DNA of 64,000 bases from Entomomonas sp945283395 (GTDB taxonomy: Bacteria; Pseudomonadota; Gammaproteobacteria; Pseudomonadales; Pseudomonadaceae), in NCBI GenBank assembly GCA_946480835.1, contig CAMLLC010000004.1, positions 62,001 to 126,000 on the forward strand, given 5' to 3'. A model generated the notes under the pieces. That model made no database searches and had not been told where the DNA came from. It was given only the letters and a program-made list of their open reading frames with translations. Position numbers and translations under genes: made by a program. Shown one piece after another: positions 8,569 to 18,625 of this stretch. Every line of letters begins with the position of its first letter. The first letter of the stretch is position 1.

Positions 8569-8976
8569 ATGCCTTTAGCTATAATTGATGTATTACAAAT
8601 GCTCAGCCAACTAAGGCAGATATTAGTTGCGGTGGGTGAAACCGACTATATATCTTTACCTGAACATAATCTTTTTATTGAACGTTTTGATGAATTAAGT
8701 CAACTGTTAAAAGATGATACTGAGGATAGCCAGTATTTAGGGCAGGAAATAATGAGTCAAATTTTTCAACGTTATCCGCAAATTGCTCATCTAATTCCTA
8801 GGGAATTATTATGGTTTTTTGGAGGCGATTGTTTACACTACATGCCTGATGAAGAGATTATGTTATTACAACAATTGGATGAATTAAAATTTGAGGCAGA
8901 ACAACAAGGAAAATCTTTTGATTGGTATGCTACTAAACAGCAGTTATTAAAGAAAAAAAATAATCATTTCGATTGA
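8569..8976 (+). CDS. PA2817-family conserved protein
   Basis: A 135-residue acidic soluble protein with no signal peptide or membrane segment. An AGGAG site lies 7 bases before the ATG. The central block YLGQEIMSQIFQRYPQIAHL and the block LLWFFGGDCLHYMPDEEI match what I remember of the PA2817 family, a small conserved protein of pseudomonads with unknown function. It stands alone between the prophage remnant and a convergent transporter gene, and helps place the organism near Pseudomonas. Confidence 0.65.
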   Translation: MPLAIIDVLQMLSQLRQILVAVGETDYISLPEHNLFIERFDELSQLLKDDTEDSQYLGQEIMSQIFQRYPQIAHLIPRELLWFFGGDCLHYMPDEEIMLLQQLDELKFEAEQQGKSFDWYATKQQLLKKKNNHFD

Positions 8977-9221
8977 GGCTTAATTTAATAATTAAATTCT
9001 TGATTAATTAACTTTTGCAATAAAAGTGACCTTAACCTCTTAATATATTGTTAACAAAATATTAGTATTAAATCGGAGAGTGGTGATACTAAGTACGATG
9101 CTTAAGCTATTTTATGAAAATATGCTTAAAATACTTGAATTACGGAATTAATATAAGATGTAATACCTTTTAGCATTTTTGACCATAAAAACGTTATTAG
9201 AAAACTGCCTTGTAGAATAAT

Positions 9222-10430
9222 TTATAATGCTTTAGTTTGACTTTTTAAGTAAAAAGCAATTAATAAACAGATAGTAAGTAGCCCTGCAATATAATAAGCA
9301 ACTCCTTGCCATTTATCCATTTGCCAATAATAGCCACCAGCGGTTCCTAACAGGCTTGAACCTACATAGTAGCAAAATAGATAAAGAGAAGAAGCTTGTC
9401 CTTTTGCTTTGGTTGCTATTCTTCCAATCCAGCTGCTGGTGACAGAATGGGAACCAAAAAAACCAAAAGCAAAAATAATCATCCCTATAAATATTGTGAT
9501 TAATGGCTGTAATAAAGTAATGAGTACCCCCATCAACATAACACTAATACCAATCCATAACACCTTAGCATGGCCAAAACGATCTGCTAATGAACCAAAC
9601 TTAGTAGAACTAAAGATTCCTGATAAATAAACAATAGACAAGCAACCTATCCAGGTTTGGCTTAATAAATAGGGAGGAGCTAATAACCTATAAGCAATAT
9701 AATTAAATAAAGTAACAAAAGAACCCATTAAAAGAAAACCTTCTAAAAATAGAAGAGGTAATTTAAGTTGTGTGAGGTGGTAAAAATATACCTGCAATAG
9801 TTTGTTAAGTTTGATAGGAGTAGCTTCAAAGTGTTTAGATGGAGGAAGTAATTTCCAAAAGAGCAATGCTGCTAGAAAGGCTAAAATTCCCATAATGGCT
9901 AGTACAATATGCCAAGATAGGAAATCTATGAGAATACCACTAATTAAACGCCCAGCCATACCTCCAATGGCATTGCCTGCAATATAAAGTCCCATTGTAA
10001 AGCCTAAATGCTGCGGAGCTATTTCTTCGTTAAGGTAAGCCATGGCTACCGCTGCCAGACCACTGAGCGATAAACCTACCATGGCGCGACTAAGAAGAAG
10101 TAATTGCCAATGGGAAACTATAGCACTCATAAAAGTAAAGGTTGCCGCGCTCAATAAAGATATAATCATAATAGGCTTGCGGCCTAATGCATCAGAAATA
10201 GGTCCAGTAAACAGTAAACCTACAGCTAATAAGGAGGTAGATGTAGACAGTATTAAACTACTTTGGGGTGCTGTTACTTTAAAATATTCAGAAAAGACAG
10301 GCATTAAGGGCTGTACACAATAGAGCAAGGCAAAAGTGGCAAATCCACCTGAAAATAGAGCAAAAGATACTTTAATATATTCTTTAGAGTTTTTTTCAAT
10401 ATAGGTGGGACTATTGGTTAAATCGACCAT
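9222..10430 (-). CDS. MFS transporter (YnfM-like drug/metabolite efflux type)
   Basis: A 402-residue inner-membrane protein with about 12 hydrophobic segments. The MFS signature between helices 2 and 3 is visible as GPISDALGRKP, and the related half-way copy is GSLADRFGHAK. The pattern of conserved residues is like YnfM and other proton-driven efflux carriers. The substrate cannot be deduced. The gene is monocistronic: a 245-base gap separates it from the convergent PA2817-like gene, and a long gene-free region lies upstream. Confidence 0.8.
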   Translation of the reverse strand: MVDLTNSPTYIEKNSKEYIKVSFALFSGGFATFALLYCVQPLMPVFSEYFKVTAPQSSLILSTSTSLLAVGLLFTGPISDALGRKPIMIISLLSAATFTFMSAIVSHWQLLLLSRAMVGLSLSGLAAVAMAYLNEEIAPQHLGFTMGLYIAGNAIGGMAGRLISGILIDFLSWHIVLAIMGILAFLAALLFWKLLPPSKHFEATPIKLNKLLQVYFYHLTQLKLPLLFLEGFLLMGSFVTLFNYIAYRLLAPPYLLSQTWIGCLSIVYLSGIFSSTKFGSLADRFGHAKVLWIGISVMLMGVLITLLQPLITIFIGMIIFAFGFFGSHSVTSSWIGRIATKAKGQASSLYLFCYYVGSSLLGTAGGYYWQMDKWQGVAYYIAGLLTICLLIAFYLKSQTKAL

Positions 10431-10988
10431 GATGGTTATTAATGTAGAAGAGTTAATAAATTAGTAAAACTTTAAACTAAGTGATTTATTAAAGCATAGA
10501 ATATTAAATATTGCTAACTTAGCCAGTGTTTTTAAAAATAGATAGCATTAAGGTTAATTAAAGTAATATATATTAATGAATAAAATTTAACAATAAAGAT
10601 GGCGCTGAATTATGACCTAGCATTATCCATTTTATGGCCATGCAAAATTATAAAAGAGGTCAGTACTTTTTTAGAGTTCAATCTATAATGAGGCAATATG
10701 TTAGCAATTACTTACGAGTATGTTTTAGCGCGCTTAAATAGTATGAAATCTTTAACAAGGCTATGGTAGTTAGTTTTATTAAATAGAAATATGGCGACCA
10801 TGGATAAACACTTTGATTGGTTTCTGATTTAGGCAAAATCATTATAGGTTTATGTTAAAGAAATCTTAGAATTATATTAGACTATTCACTCAATTGGTGA
10901 AATTTAGTTAACTAGCTAAGTAACTTTATTTTTATTTCTCATTAAGAAGCGCATAATGATAGTAATTTAGATAAGATTTTATAAAATT
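10431..10988. other. 558-base gene-free region between divergent MFS and WbpM-like genes
   Basis: Both flanking genes are transcribed away from this segment, so it must hold both promoters. The sequence is AT-rich with frequent stops in all frames. I see no RNA gene, repeat or recognisable relic. Confidence 0.5.
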
Positions 10989-12965
10989 ATGGCAGGGACA
11001 TTTAAAACAATATTACTGGGCTTACCTACTTTTAGCAAAAGAATAATACAATTGCTAACTGATATTGTTATTATCTGGTTAGCTTTGTGGTTATCTTTTG
11101 TGGTTCGTCTTGGGACAGATGAACTTATTAATCCTTTTGGTGAATATTTTGAGCTCTTTGTTGCTACTCTATGTTTTGTAATTCCCTGTTTATTCTATTT
11201 TAAGCTACATAAAGTAGTAAATAGATACTTTGATAATGAAGGTATCATGGCTATTTTTAAGGCTATGTCGTTATCTTCTTTATTGCTCGTTTTAGGCATT
11301 TACTGGTATCAACCTAATTTTTTAGTGCCTCGTTCTATCGTATTTATTTTCTGGTGGATGGGGATTGTCCTATTGGTAGGATTTAGATTAATAGTACGTC
11401 ATTATTTATTAAAAGATTGGCATATTCCTTTTAGTAGAAAATATCAACGTACTGCTACAAAAGTAGCTATTTATGGTGCGGGTGTCGCAGGTAATCAATT
11501 AGTAACAACACTAAGAATGGGACGAAATCTACAGCCTGTAGCTTTTATCGATGATGATAGCCACCTTGTTAGACGGAGTGTGTCTGGCTTGCGGGTGTTC
11601 TCTCCTTTAGAAATTGAAAAAATGGTTCTAAAAACTAAAGCTGAGGAAATTTTATTAGCTATTCCTTCTGCTTCTCGATCTAGAAGAAGAGAAATTTTAA
11701 CTTTACTAGAAAAATATCCGTTGCGAGTTAGATCAATCCCCGGCATTATGGACTTGGCTAGTGGCAGAGTTAAGGTTGATGATATTCAAGAAATAGATAT
11801 TATTGATGTGTTAGGTAGAGATATAGTGCCACCAGATAAAAAACTATTTGCCCAATGTATAACGGGTAAAACAGTTCTAGTTACAGGCGCTGGAGGTTCA
11901 ATAGGAGCTGAGCTTTGTCGACAAATAGTGACAGTAGGGGTAAATACCTTATTGTTATTAGAGCATTGTGAATTCAACCTTTATTCAATACATCTTGAAT
12001 TAGCCAATTATATAAAACAAAAACAATTCACTATTAAATTAATACCTATTTTGGGATCTATCCGTAATACTGATTTGCTTAACAAAGTAATGACTAATTG
12101 GTGTATAGACACTATTTATCATGCGGCTGCTTATAAACATGTGCCTATGGTTGAACATAATATAACAGAAGGCATTCTTAATAATGTAATAGGTACACTA
12201 AATGTGGCGCAGGCAGCAATACTGGCTAATGTAAAGAATTTTGTATTAATTTCTACTGATAAAGCCGTGCGGCCTACCAACATAATGGGGGCAACAAAAC
12301 GTTTGGCAGAAATGCTATTACAGGCATTAAGTCATGAGACTAATCCATTATTATTTAACCTTAATATTCATTCTAGACAATCTACTTGTTTTACTATGGT
12401 GCGCTTTGGAAATGTATTAGGTTCTTCTGGATCAGTTATTCCTTTATTTAGAAAACAAATTAAAGAGGGTGGGCCTATTACTGTAACGCATCCTGAAGTA
12501 ACGCGTTACTTTATGACTATTCCTGAGGCTGCACAATTAGTGATACAAGCAGGCTCAATGGGAGAGGGTGGAGATGTATTTGTCTTAGATATGGGGAAAC
12601 CTATTAAAATAGTTGATTTAGCTGAAAAAATGGTTAATTTATCTGGCTTAAATATGATTAAAGAAGATAATCTAGACGGTGATATAGCCATTCAATTTAC
12701 AGGGCTAAGACCAGGTGAAAAACTTTATGAAGAGCTTTTAATTGGGAATAATGTAGTAAAAACCCAACATCCTATGATTATGCGTGCTAACGAGGATTAT
12801 TTAGAATGGAATCAAATGACTGGAATATTAATAAATATCCTAGAAGTACTCAAAGAAGGTGATTATTTGCAATTACAATCAATTCTAGCTAGAACTGTGA
12901 CTGGTTATCAGGTAGAAAAAAAGCTCGTTGATTGGGTATATCTCAGACAGCATACTAATCAATAA
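10989..12965 (+). CDS. WbpM/CapD-type nucleotide-sugar 4,6-dehydratase/epimerase, membrane-anchored
   Basis: A 658-residue protein of the WbpM/PglF/FlaA1-CapD family, close to the usual 660-residue length. The N-terminal third has about four membrane helices. A first nucleotide-binding fold carries GAGVAGNQL (about residue 163). The catalytic SDR domain begins with VTGAGGSIGAELC (about 296) and contains YHAAAYKHVPMVEHN, STDKAVRPTNIMGATKR and TGLRPGEKLYEELL. Such enzymes make UDP-4-keto-6-deoxy sugars for O-antigen, capsule or glycan synthesis. The gene is isolated here with no other polysaccharide genes. The start region has a weak ribosome-binding site. Confidence 0.88.
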   Translation: MAGTFKTILLGLPTFSKRIIQLLTDIVIIWLALWLSFVVRLGTDELINPFGEYFELFVATLCFVIPCLFYFKLHKVVNRYFDNEGIMAIFKAMSLSSLLLVLGIYWYQPNFLVPRSIVFIFWWMGIVLLVGFRLIVRHYLLKDWHIPFSRKYQRTATKVAIYGAGVAGNQLVTTLRMGRNLQPVAFIDDDSHLVRRSVSGLRVFSPLEIEKMVLKTKAEEILLAIPSASRSRRREILTLLEKYPLRVRSIPGIMDLASGRVKVDDIQEIDIIDVLGRDIVPPDKKLFAQCITGKTVLVTGAGGSIGAELCRQIVTVGVNTLLLLEHCEFNLYSIHLELANYIKQKQFTIKLIPILGSIRNTDLLNKVMTNWCIDTIYHAAAYKHVPMVEHNITEGILNNVIGTLNVAQAAILANVKNFVLISTDKAVRPTNIMGATKRLAEMLLQALSHETNPLLFNLNIHSRQSTCFTMVRFGNVLGSSGSVIPLFRKQIKEGGPITVTHPEVTRYFMTIPEAAQLVIQAGSMGEGGDVFVLDMGKPIKIVDLAEKMVNLSGLNMIKEDNLDGDIAIQFTGLRPGEKLYEELLIGNNVVKTQHPMIMRANEDYLEWNQMTGILINILEVLKEGDYLQLQSILARTVTGYQVEKKLVDWVYLRQHTNQ

Positions 12966-13180
12966 GTGGTTTATGATGTTAGTTAAGAAAATGCGTATGT
13001 ACGAATGGCAATTGCTAATTTGAATTAAATACTTTCATTTTTATTAAACAATTAAAAGATAATGTTAGGCTAATTAAATTATAGCTTCTTAGACTCAATG
13101 TTATGAGATCTAGGACTATTGATATTATTAAAACTAGGCTATCTAAAACAAACAATATTTAAACTGATAGCTAGAAAATA

Positions 13181-14305
13181 TTAGGCCATTTGGCTAATAG
13201 TTTTTCTGAATCTAGTCAGAGCAAATACGAAAAAGACTATTCCTATAAGAAATAAACAAAGGAAAGGCTTCCATACAGTTTCTATGCCTGCGCCACGATA
13301 TAAAATAGCTTGCCCTAAATCTACGAAGTGAGTAGTTGGAGCTAATAGCATAACATTTTGTACAAATTCTGGCATACTTTCACGGGGAGTACTTCCTCCT
13401 GACAGCATTTGTAAGGGAAGTAAAATTAGAATAAGTAAAATGCCAAATTGAGCCATAGATCTTGCTATTGTTGCTAAGAAGATGCCAATTGAGGTGGTAG
13501 CAAAGAGATGTAGAGTAGCACCGCATAAAAATAAAGATATAGAACCCGCAATAGGGACGTGTAATGCCCATCTAACCACTAAAGCTATTGAGCATGCGGT
13601 AGCTATTAATACAACTAAGCCCATTGACCAAACTTTAGAAGTCATAATTTCAAACGGAGTAATAGGCATAGCTAACAAATGCTCAATAGTACCTCTTTCT
13701 CTCTCTCGCATCAAAGCTGCTCCAGTTAGTATAATGGCGAGAGTAGTTACCATATTTATGATTTCCATTACCGAGCCAAACCATGAACGGGCAAGGTTAG
13801 GGTTGAAGCTCGTATGAAGTGTTAAATTAATAGGTTGAATATCACTTGAACGATACCTTTGCACAAACTCATTGACTTCACCCGTAACTATTTGTTGAAT
13901 ATAGCCATTCCCTGTGAAGGCTTGGCTCATTCTAGTAGCATCAACATTAAGCTGTACATCGGGAGCTTGACCTTTAAGTACATCTCTCTGAAAGTTAGGT
14001 GGAATATTAAGTACGAAAGTAAACTTATCTCCATCCATACCCGTATCCATTTCATGCAATGAAATTTTAGTCGCTTGGTTGAACAGTGGTGGATAAAAGG
14101 CTTTGATAATTTGTCTGGAAAGTGGAGAGTCATCCTCATCAACAATTGCAATTGAAGCTAGGTTCAGTGAGTCAGGAATAGCTGTTGCGGCACTATAGAT
14201 AGATACAGTAAAACAGTAGCAAATCAATATTAACATCACAGGGTCACGTATTAACCCCCATAATTCTTTAACGCCTAGCCGATAAATATTAGTTAATTTT
14301 TGCAT
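13181..14305 (-). CDS. yhhJ: YhhJ-like ABC-2 exporter permease
   Basis: A 374-residue permease with one N-terminal helix, an extracytoplasmic domain containing IAIVDEDDSPLSRQIIKAF, and about five C-terminal helices. ALMRERERGTIEHLLAMPIT lies at the start of the membrane half, as in YhhJ. It is the last gene of a three-gene minus-strand operon, 3 bases after the stop of the RbbA-like gene. With the fused ATPase-permease and the HlyD adaptor it should form a complete export system. In Escherichia coli the matching set is yhiI-rbbA-yhhJ. The substrate is not established by sequence. Confidence 0.85.
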   Translation of the reverse strand: MQKLTNIYRLGVKELWGLIRDPVMLILICYCFTVSIYSAATAIPDSLNLASIAIVDEDDSPLSRQIIKAFYPPLFNQATKISLHEMDTGMDGDKFTFVLNIPPNFQRDVLKGQAPDVQLNVDATRMSQAFTGNGYIQQIVTGEVNEFVQRYRSSDIQPINLTLHTSFNPNLARSWFGSVMEIINMVTTLAIILTGAALMRERERGTIEHLLAMPITPFEIMTSKVWSMGLVVLIATACSIALVVRWALHVPIAGSISLFLCGATLHLFATTSIGIFLATIARSMAQFGILLILILLPLQMLSGGSTPRESMPEFVQNVMLLAPTTHFVDLGQAILYRGAGIETVWKPFLCLFLIGIVFFVFALTRFRKTISQMA

Positions 14306-14308
14306 AGA

Positions 14309-17062
14309 TCAGCTATCCTGTTTTTTCAGTAGTAAAATACTACCACCTAAGATGATAGGTATCATAATTAACAGTATATTGATAAAGTGATAAAGATCTG
14401 ACAAATTAAGAGCTTTGTTAAAAACGCCACGACTAATCATCAACATATAGGTAGTAGGAAAAATTTCCCCTATGAAACGTCCAATGCCTTCAAGTGAAGA
14501 AACAGGATTAATGAGCCCTGCAAATTGAACTGCTGGTACTAAAGTAGCTATGACCGTCAAGAAAAGAACGGCTACTTGACTACGTGTCACACTAGAAGCT
14601 AAAAGCCCATAACTAGTGGAAATAATAGAGTAGATCAACATAGCTAAACAAAGGGTAAAGAAACTTCCTTTAATAGGTACTCCAAAAATAGTGATAGACA
14701 TAAGAATAAGTATAAAAAAGCTAAACATCGCCAGTATTACATAAGGTATCTGCTTGCCTACCATAAATTCTATACGAGACATCGGTGTTACATAAAGATT
14801 GATAATAGAACCTAATTCCTTTTCCCTTACAATGGATAATGCTGAAAGCATAGCTGGTATCATAAGAAGTAGTAATGGCATGACAGCAGGTACCATTGCA
14901 GGTAAACTTTTGACATCAGGATTGTAACGATAACGAGTAACAATGGTTGCCATCTCTTTGGTGTCATTACCCTGTCTTTCTCTAGCTTGCTGTTGTAACC
15001 AACCACCATGCATCCCTTGTACATAGCCTCTTATAGTTTCAGCTCGCATTGGCATAGCACCATCTACCCATACGCCAACTTCTGCTTGATCGCCTCTATC
15101 TATTTTTCGGCCAAAATTAGGGGGAATATAAATAGCTAAAGTAATATCACCACTGCGAAGTCGTTGTTCCATTTCTTGCTGGCTTTTGATAGGAGGTTTT
15201 TCAATAAAATAACGAGACCCAGCAATATTTAAAGTATAGTTTCTACTAATACCGGTTTGATCTTGGTCGAATACAGCAAACTTAAGATTTTCAACATCCA
15301 TAGTAATGCCATAGCCCATTACCAGCATGAGAATAGCCGCACCTAGTAGTGCTAAAGTTGCACGAATAGGGTCACGACGCAGTTCTAGCGATTCGCGCCA
15401 CATACAACCTATCAATCTATTGAAGCTAAAGAGAGAAGGCTTTTGGTGGATAGTTGTAGTACTAGCTACAATAGGATTTTGTTCCGTATCAGCTTGATTG
15501 GCCTCCGCAGTTCCAGCACCTGCATCTAATAAATATTCAATAAAAGCTTTTTCTAATGTTGGAGCATGTCGTTTTTCTATCAGTTTAGCTGGCGAATCGC
15601 TGTCTAATACTTTTCCAGCATGCATGAGCGAGATACGATCACAGCGTTCTGCCTCATTCATAAAGTGGGTAGTAATAAAAATGGTTACATTGTCTTTACG
15701 AGATAGTTCTATCAGTAATCGCCAGAAATTATCTCGTGCAATTGGGTCTACTCCAGAAGTAGGTTCATCTAAAATAAGAATGGCAGGACTATGAATAACG
15801 GCAACAGCTAAAGATAACCTTTGTCTAACTCCCAAAGGAATATTTTCAGGTAGACTTTCTGCCACTAATGCAAGGTCAAAACGAGTGAGCATTTCATTAA
15901 TTCGCACAGGAATCTTTTCTTCAGCTACCCCAAATAATCTAGCATGAAGCACAAGATTTTGTTTAACCGTCAATTCGCTATAAAGAGAGAACGCTTGCGA
16001 CATATAACCTAACTTTTTACGGGTATTAATGTCATGTGCATCTATTTCTTTGCCAAATAACCATGCTTGGCCCTCGGTTGCAGCTAGTAATCCTGTTAAC
16101 ATTTTCATGGTAGTAGATTTACCACAACCATTAGAACCTAAAAACCCAAAAATTTCCCCTTGTAAAATACGAAAGTTAACATGATCTACTGCAACAAACT
16201 GACCAAAACGTTGCGTTAAGCCTTTTGCCTCTATAGCAACTGGTGTTTTTTCATCTAGCTTGAGAGGAGGTATACTAACAGGCTCATAATCTTGTTTCTT
16301 TTCATTAGGCATTAGTTCGATAAAAGCTGCTTCTAATGAATCTTTATGCGTTTTCGCTAGAAGTTCGTTTGGCTTACCAGTAGCTAGTAATCTGCCAGCA
16401 TCCATTGCTATTAGCCAGTCAAAACGTTGAGCCTCATCCATATAAGCAGTAGCTACTATGACGCTCATTTGTGGACGTTGTTTACGTATATTGTTAATCA
16501 TATCCCAGAATTGGGAACGAGAAAGAGGGTCTACTCCGGTGGTAGGTTCATCAAGAATCAGTAAATCAGGGTCATGGATAAGAGCTGAACAAAGCCCAAG
16601 TTTTTGTTTCATACCCCCAGATAATTTGCCAGCAGGCCTAGCTAAAAAAGAATAAAGTCCAGTACTTTTAGTAAGTTCATCAATTCGTTTTCGCCTTTCA
16701 GCTGCATTATGACCAAATAGACGGGCAAAGAATTGTAAATTTTCTTCTACAGATAGAGTAGGGTAGAGGTTTTTACCTAATCCTTGGGGCATATAAGCAA
16801 TGCGTGAGCAAACGTTAGTACGATGCTCTTTAATACGCATATCACCTCCCAACACTAGTACCGTACCTTGTTGGATAACTTGGGCCCCAGCTATTAAAGA
16901 AAGTAAGCTTGATTTACCTACTCCATCGGGGCCTATCATGCCTATCATGAGTTGAGCTGGGATATTGATACTAATATTATCTAACGCTTGAGTTTTGCCA
17001 TAGCGTAAGCTAACGTCAGTAATTTCTACTACATTATTACTAAAATCTATAGATTTGCTCAT
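14309..17062 (-). CDS. rbbA: RbbA-like fused double ATPase-permease ABC transporter
   Basis: A 917-residue fusion of two ABC ATPase domains and one ABC-2 permease domain. Domain 1 has Walker A GPDGVGKSSL (about 43), signature LSGGMKQKLG and Walker B LLILDEPTTGVDP. Domain 2 has Walker A GSNGCGKSTT (about 310), a degenerate signature (PLGVRQRLS in place of LSGGQ) and Walker B ILILDEPTSGVDP. The permease part (about 550-917) has a periplasmic domain and C-terminal helices. This is the layout of RbbA/YhiH. The gene begins 8 bases after the adaptor gene. The weakened second signature suggests that only one composite ATP site is fully catalytic. E. coli RbbA has also been reported as ribosome-associated; that role is not tested by the sequence. 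Confidence 0.88.
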   Translation of the reverse strand: MSKSIDFSNNVVEITDVSLRYGKTQALDNISINIPAQLMIGMIGPDGVGKSSLLSLIAGAQVIQQGTVLVLGGDMRIKEHRTNVCSRIAYMPQGLGKNLYPTLSVEENLQFFARLFGHNAAERRKRIDELTKSTGLYSFLARPAGKLSGGMKQKLGLCSALIHDPDLLILDEPTTGVDPLSRSQFWDMINNIRKQRPQMSVIVATAYMDEAQRFDWLIAMDAGRLLATGKPNELLAKTHKDSLEAAFIELMPNEKKQDYEPVSIPPLKLDEKTPVAIEAKGLTQRFGQFVAVDHVNFRILQGEIFGFLGSNGCGKSTTMKMLTGLLAATEGQAWLFGKEIDAHDINTRKKLGYMSQAFSLYSELTVKQNLVLHARLFGVAEEKIPVRINEMLTRFDLALVAESLPENIPLGVRQRLSLAVAVIHSPAILILDEPTSGVDPIARDNFWRLLIELSRKDNVTIFITTHFMNEAERCDRISLMHAGKVLDSDSPAKLIEKRHAPTLEKAFIEYLLDAGAGTAEANQADTEQNPIVASTTTIHQKPSLFSFNRLIGCMWRESLELRRDPIRATLALLGAAILMLVMGYGITMDVENLKFAVFDQDQTGISRNYTLNIAGSRYFIEKPPIKSQQEMEQRLRSGDITLAIYIPPNFGRKIDRGDQAEVGVWVDGAMPMRAETIRGYVQGMHGGWLQQQARERQGNDTKEMATIVTRYRYNPDVKSLPAMVPAVMPLLLLMIPAMLSALSIVREKELGSIINLYVTPMSRIEFMVGKQIPYVILAMFSFFILILMSITIFGVPIKGSFFTLCLAMLIYSIISTSYGLLASSVTRSQVAVLFLTVIATLVPAVQFAGLINPVSSLEGIGRFIGEIFPTTYMLMISRGVFNKALNLSDLYHFINILLIMIPIILGGSILLLKKQDS

Positions 17063-17070
17063 AAGTATCT

Positions 17071-18156
17071 CTAATTATTAGAGCACATGGGAACTAAATT
17101 AGATAATGAACCTGGCCAATCTATTTGGGAATCCAATTTTATCCAAGCAACACCAGGTACACCTGTTTTGATGTTTTTGAAATAGCAATTTAATAGTTCA
17201 GGTTTAATTTGGGCTTTTACTCTGAACATTAGTTTTTGGCGTTCAACTTGGGTTTCTACAGTTTTTGGGGTAAATTGGGCTACACTTGCTACATATGAAA
17301 CGTAAGCAGGTATGGCTTGACCAGGCATAACATCGAGGATCATACGTACTTCTTGTCCTAATTTGACTTTACCTGCTACAGTCTCAGGTAGGAAAAAAGT
17401 AAGATAAACATCATTTAAATCCACTACATTTAGCACCTTTCCACCAGCACCCATCACTTCGCCTGGTTCAGAAATTTTGTACTGAACACGTCCATGGACA
17501 GTAGAAATTAGCGTACTATCATCAATATCTGTTTGTATACGAGCAATAGTAGCTTCACTTGCTTTAATGGCAGCCTTGGCGCTGTCAACGCTAGCTTGGG
17601 CAGCTTCAATTGCTGCTTGAGCTACATCTACCTGTGCTTTTGCAGAGGTAACAGCCGCTTTGGCACTATTATACTTTGCATTATCATCGTCATAAATTTG
17701 TACGGAGACTGCTCCTTGTTTGTGAAGTGGGGCTGACCTTCTTAGTCTTCTAGTGGCAGCATCAAGATCACTCTGTCTTTGTAATACAACAGCTTCGGCA
17801 GAAGCTTTATCGCTAATTCGTAAAGCTAGTTGAGCTTTAGCATTAGCTTCATTACTGATAGCTTGTTGGCGTTGCGCATTAGCCTCATTAAGTTGTTGTT
17901 CAAGAACATTAGTTTCCATTTTAACCAATGGTTGACCTTTCTCAACAAAATCCCCTTCTTTTACTAAAATTTTATCAATACGGGCAGCAAGTTTTGCAGA
18001 AATATTTATTTCAGTAGCCTCAATGCGACCATTTCCGCCGCTAAACCCTTCACCAGGCCCATCGGCTTTCAATTGTTTCCAAATAAGTAAACTTATTAAG
18101 CAAACAACAATAATAATGATAATGACCCATGCTATTTTTTTTATTGACAGTTTCAT
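17071..18156 (-). CDS. yhiI: YhiI-like HlyD-family membrane fusion protein
   Basis: A 361-residue adaptor. An N-terminal membrane anchor (about residues 7-25) is followed by GGNGRIEATEINISAKLAAR and DFVEKGQPLVKMETN (lipoyl half domain). An alanine-rich coiled-coil hairpin (about 75-210) follows, then STVHGRVQYKISEPGEVMG and a beta-barrel C-terminus. It heads the operon with the RbbA-like and YhhJ-like genes. AGGTAGT just before the ATG is a usable ribosome-binding site. It should bridge the inner-membrane ABC exporter to a TolC-type outer-membrane channel, which is not encoded nearby. Confidence 0.87.
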   Translation of the reverse strand: MKLSIKKIAWVIIIIIVVCLISLLIWKQLKADGPGEGFSGGNGRIEATEINISAKLAARIDKILVKEGDFVEKGQPLVKMETNVLEQQLNEANAQRQQAISNEANAKAQLALRISDKASAEAVVLQRQSDLDAATRRLRRSAPLHKQGAVSVQIYDDDNAKYNSAKAAVTSAKAQVDVAQAAIEAAQASVDSAKAAIKASEATIARIQTDIDDSTLISTVHGRVQYKISEPGEVMGAGGKVLNVVDLNDVYLTFFLPETVAGKVKLGQEVRMILDVMPGQAIPAYVSYVASVAQFTPKTVETQVERQKLMFRVKAQIKPELLNCYFKNIKTGVPGVAWIKLDSQIDWPGSLSNLVPMCSNN

Positions 18157-18625
18157 ACTACCTAATCTCTGTTTTTAGAGGGGATTATTAGTTAAGCCAT
18201 TAACTACGTTGAAACTAACTGGCTGTGTAAAAATCGTTTAATTACATACTTACTTGTATTTAAACTTGTTTATTATTAGTTGTCAATAATAGAGACATAT
18301 TCAAAGTAAGGTTATTGGTATGCTTTATTAATTACAATGTAATTGTTCAGCTATAGTTAATGTAATTTAAAATTAAGTATCAAAACTAATGATTCTAATT
18401 GCAATATGCCTTTCTAAATTATTCTGATTTGTTAATATCATAGTAACTATTAATTTATTAGCTTATTTGATGTTGTGTTGTATTAAGTAGAAAATAGTTG
18501 TTTTTACTAAAATAAATTATGAATTCTAACTATGGTTAGTTTTACAATAAATCTTTTACCTTTTAAGCGAGCAATGGATATGGCTATTTTTGCTTTATCC
18601 CATAACTGATGAAAAAAATGAACAC
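18157..18625. other. 469-base gene-free region upstream of yhiI-like gene
   Basis: AT-rich sequence between the start of the adaptor gene and the stop of the lipoprotein gene, both on the minus strand. It should contain the exporter operon promoter. No RNA gene, strong hairpin or coding relic was seen. Confidence 0.45.
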
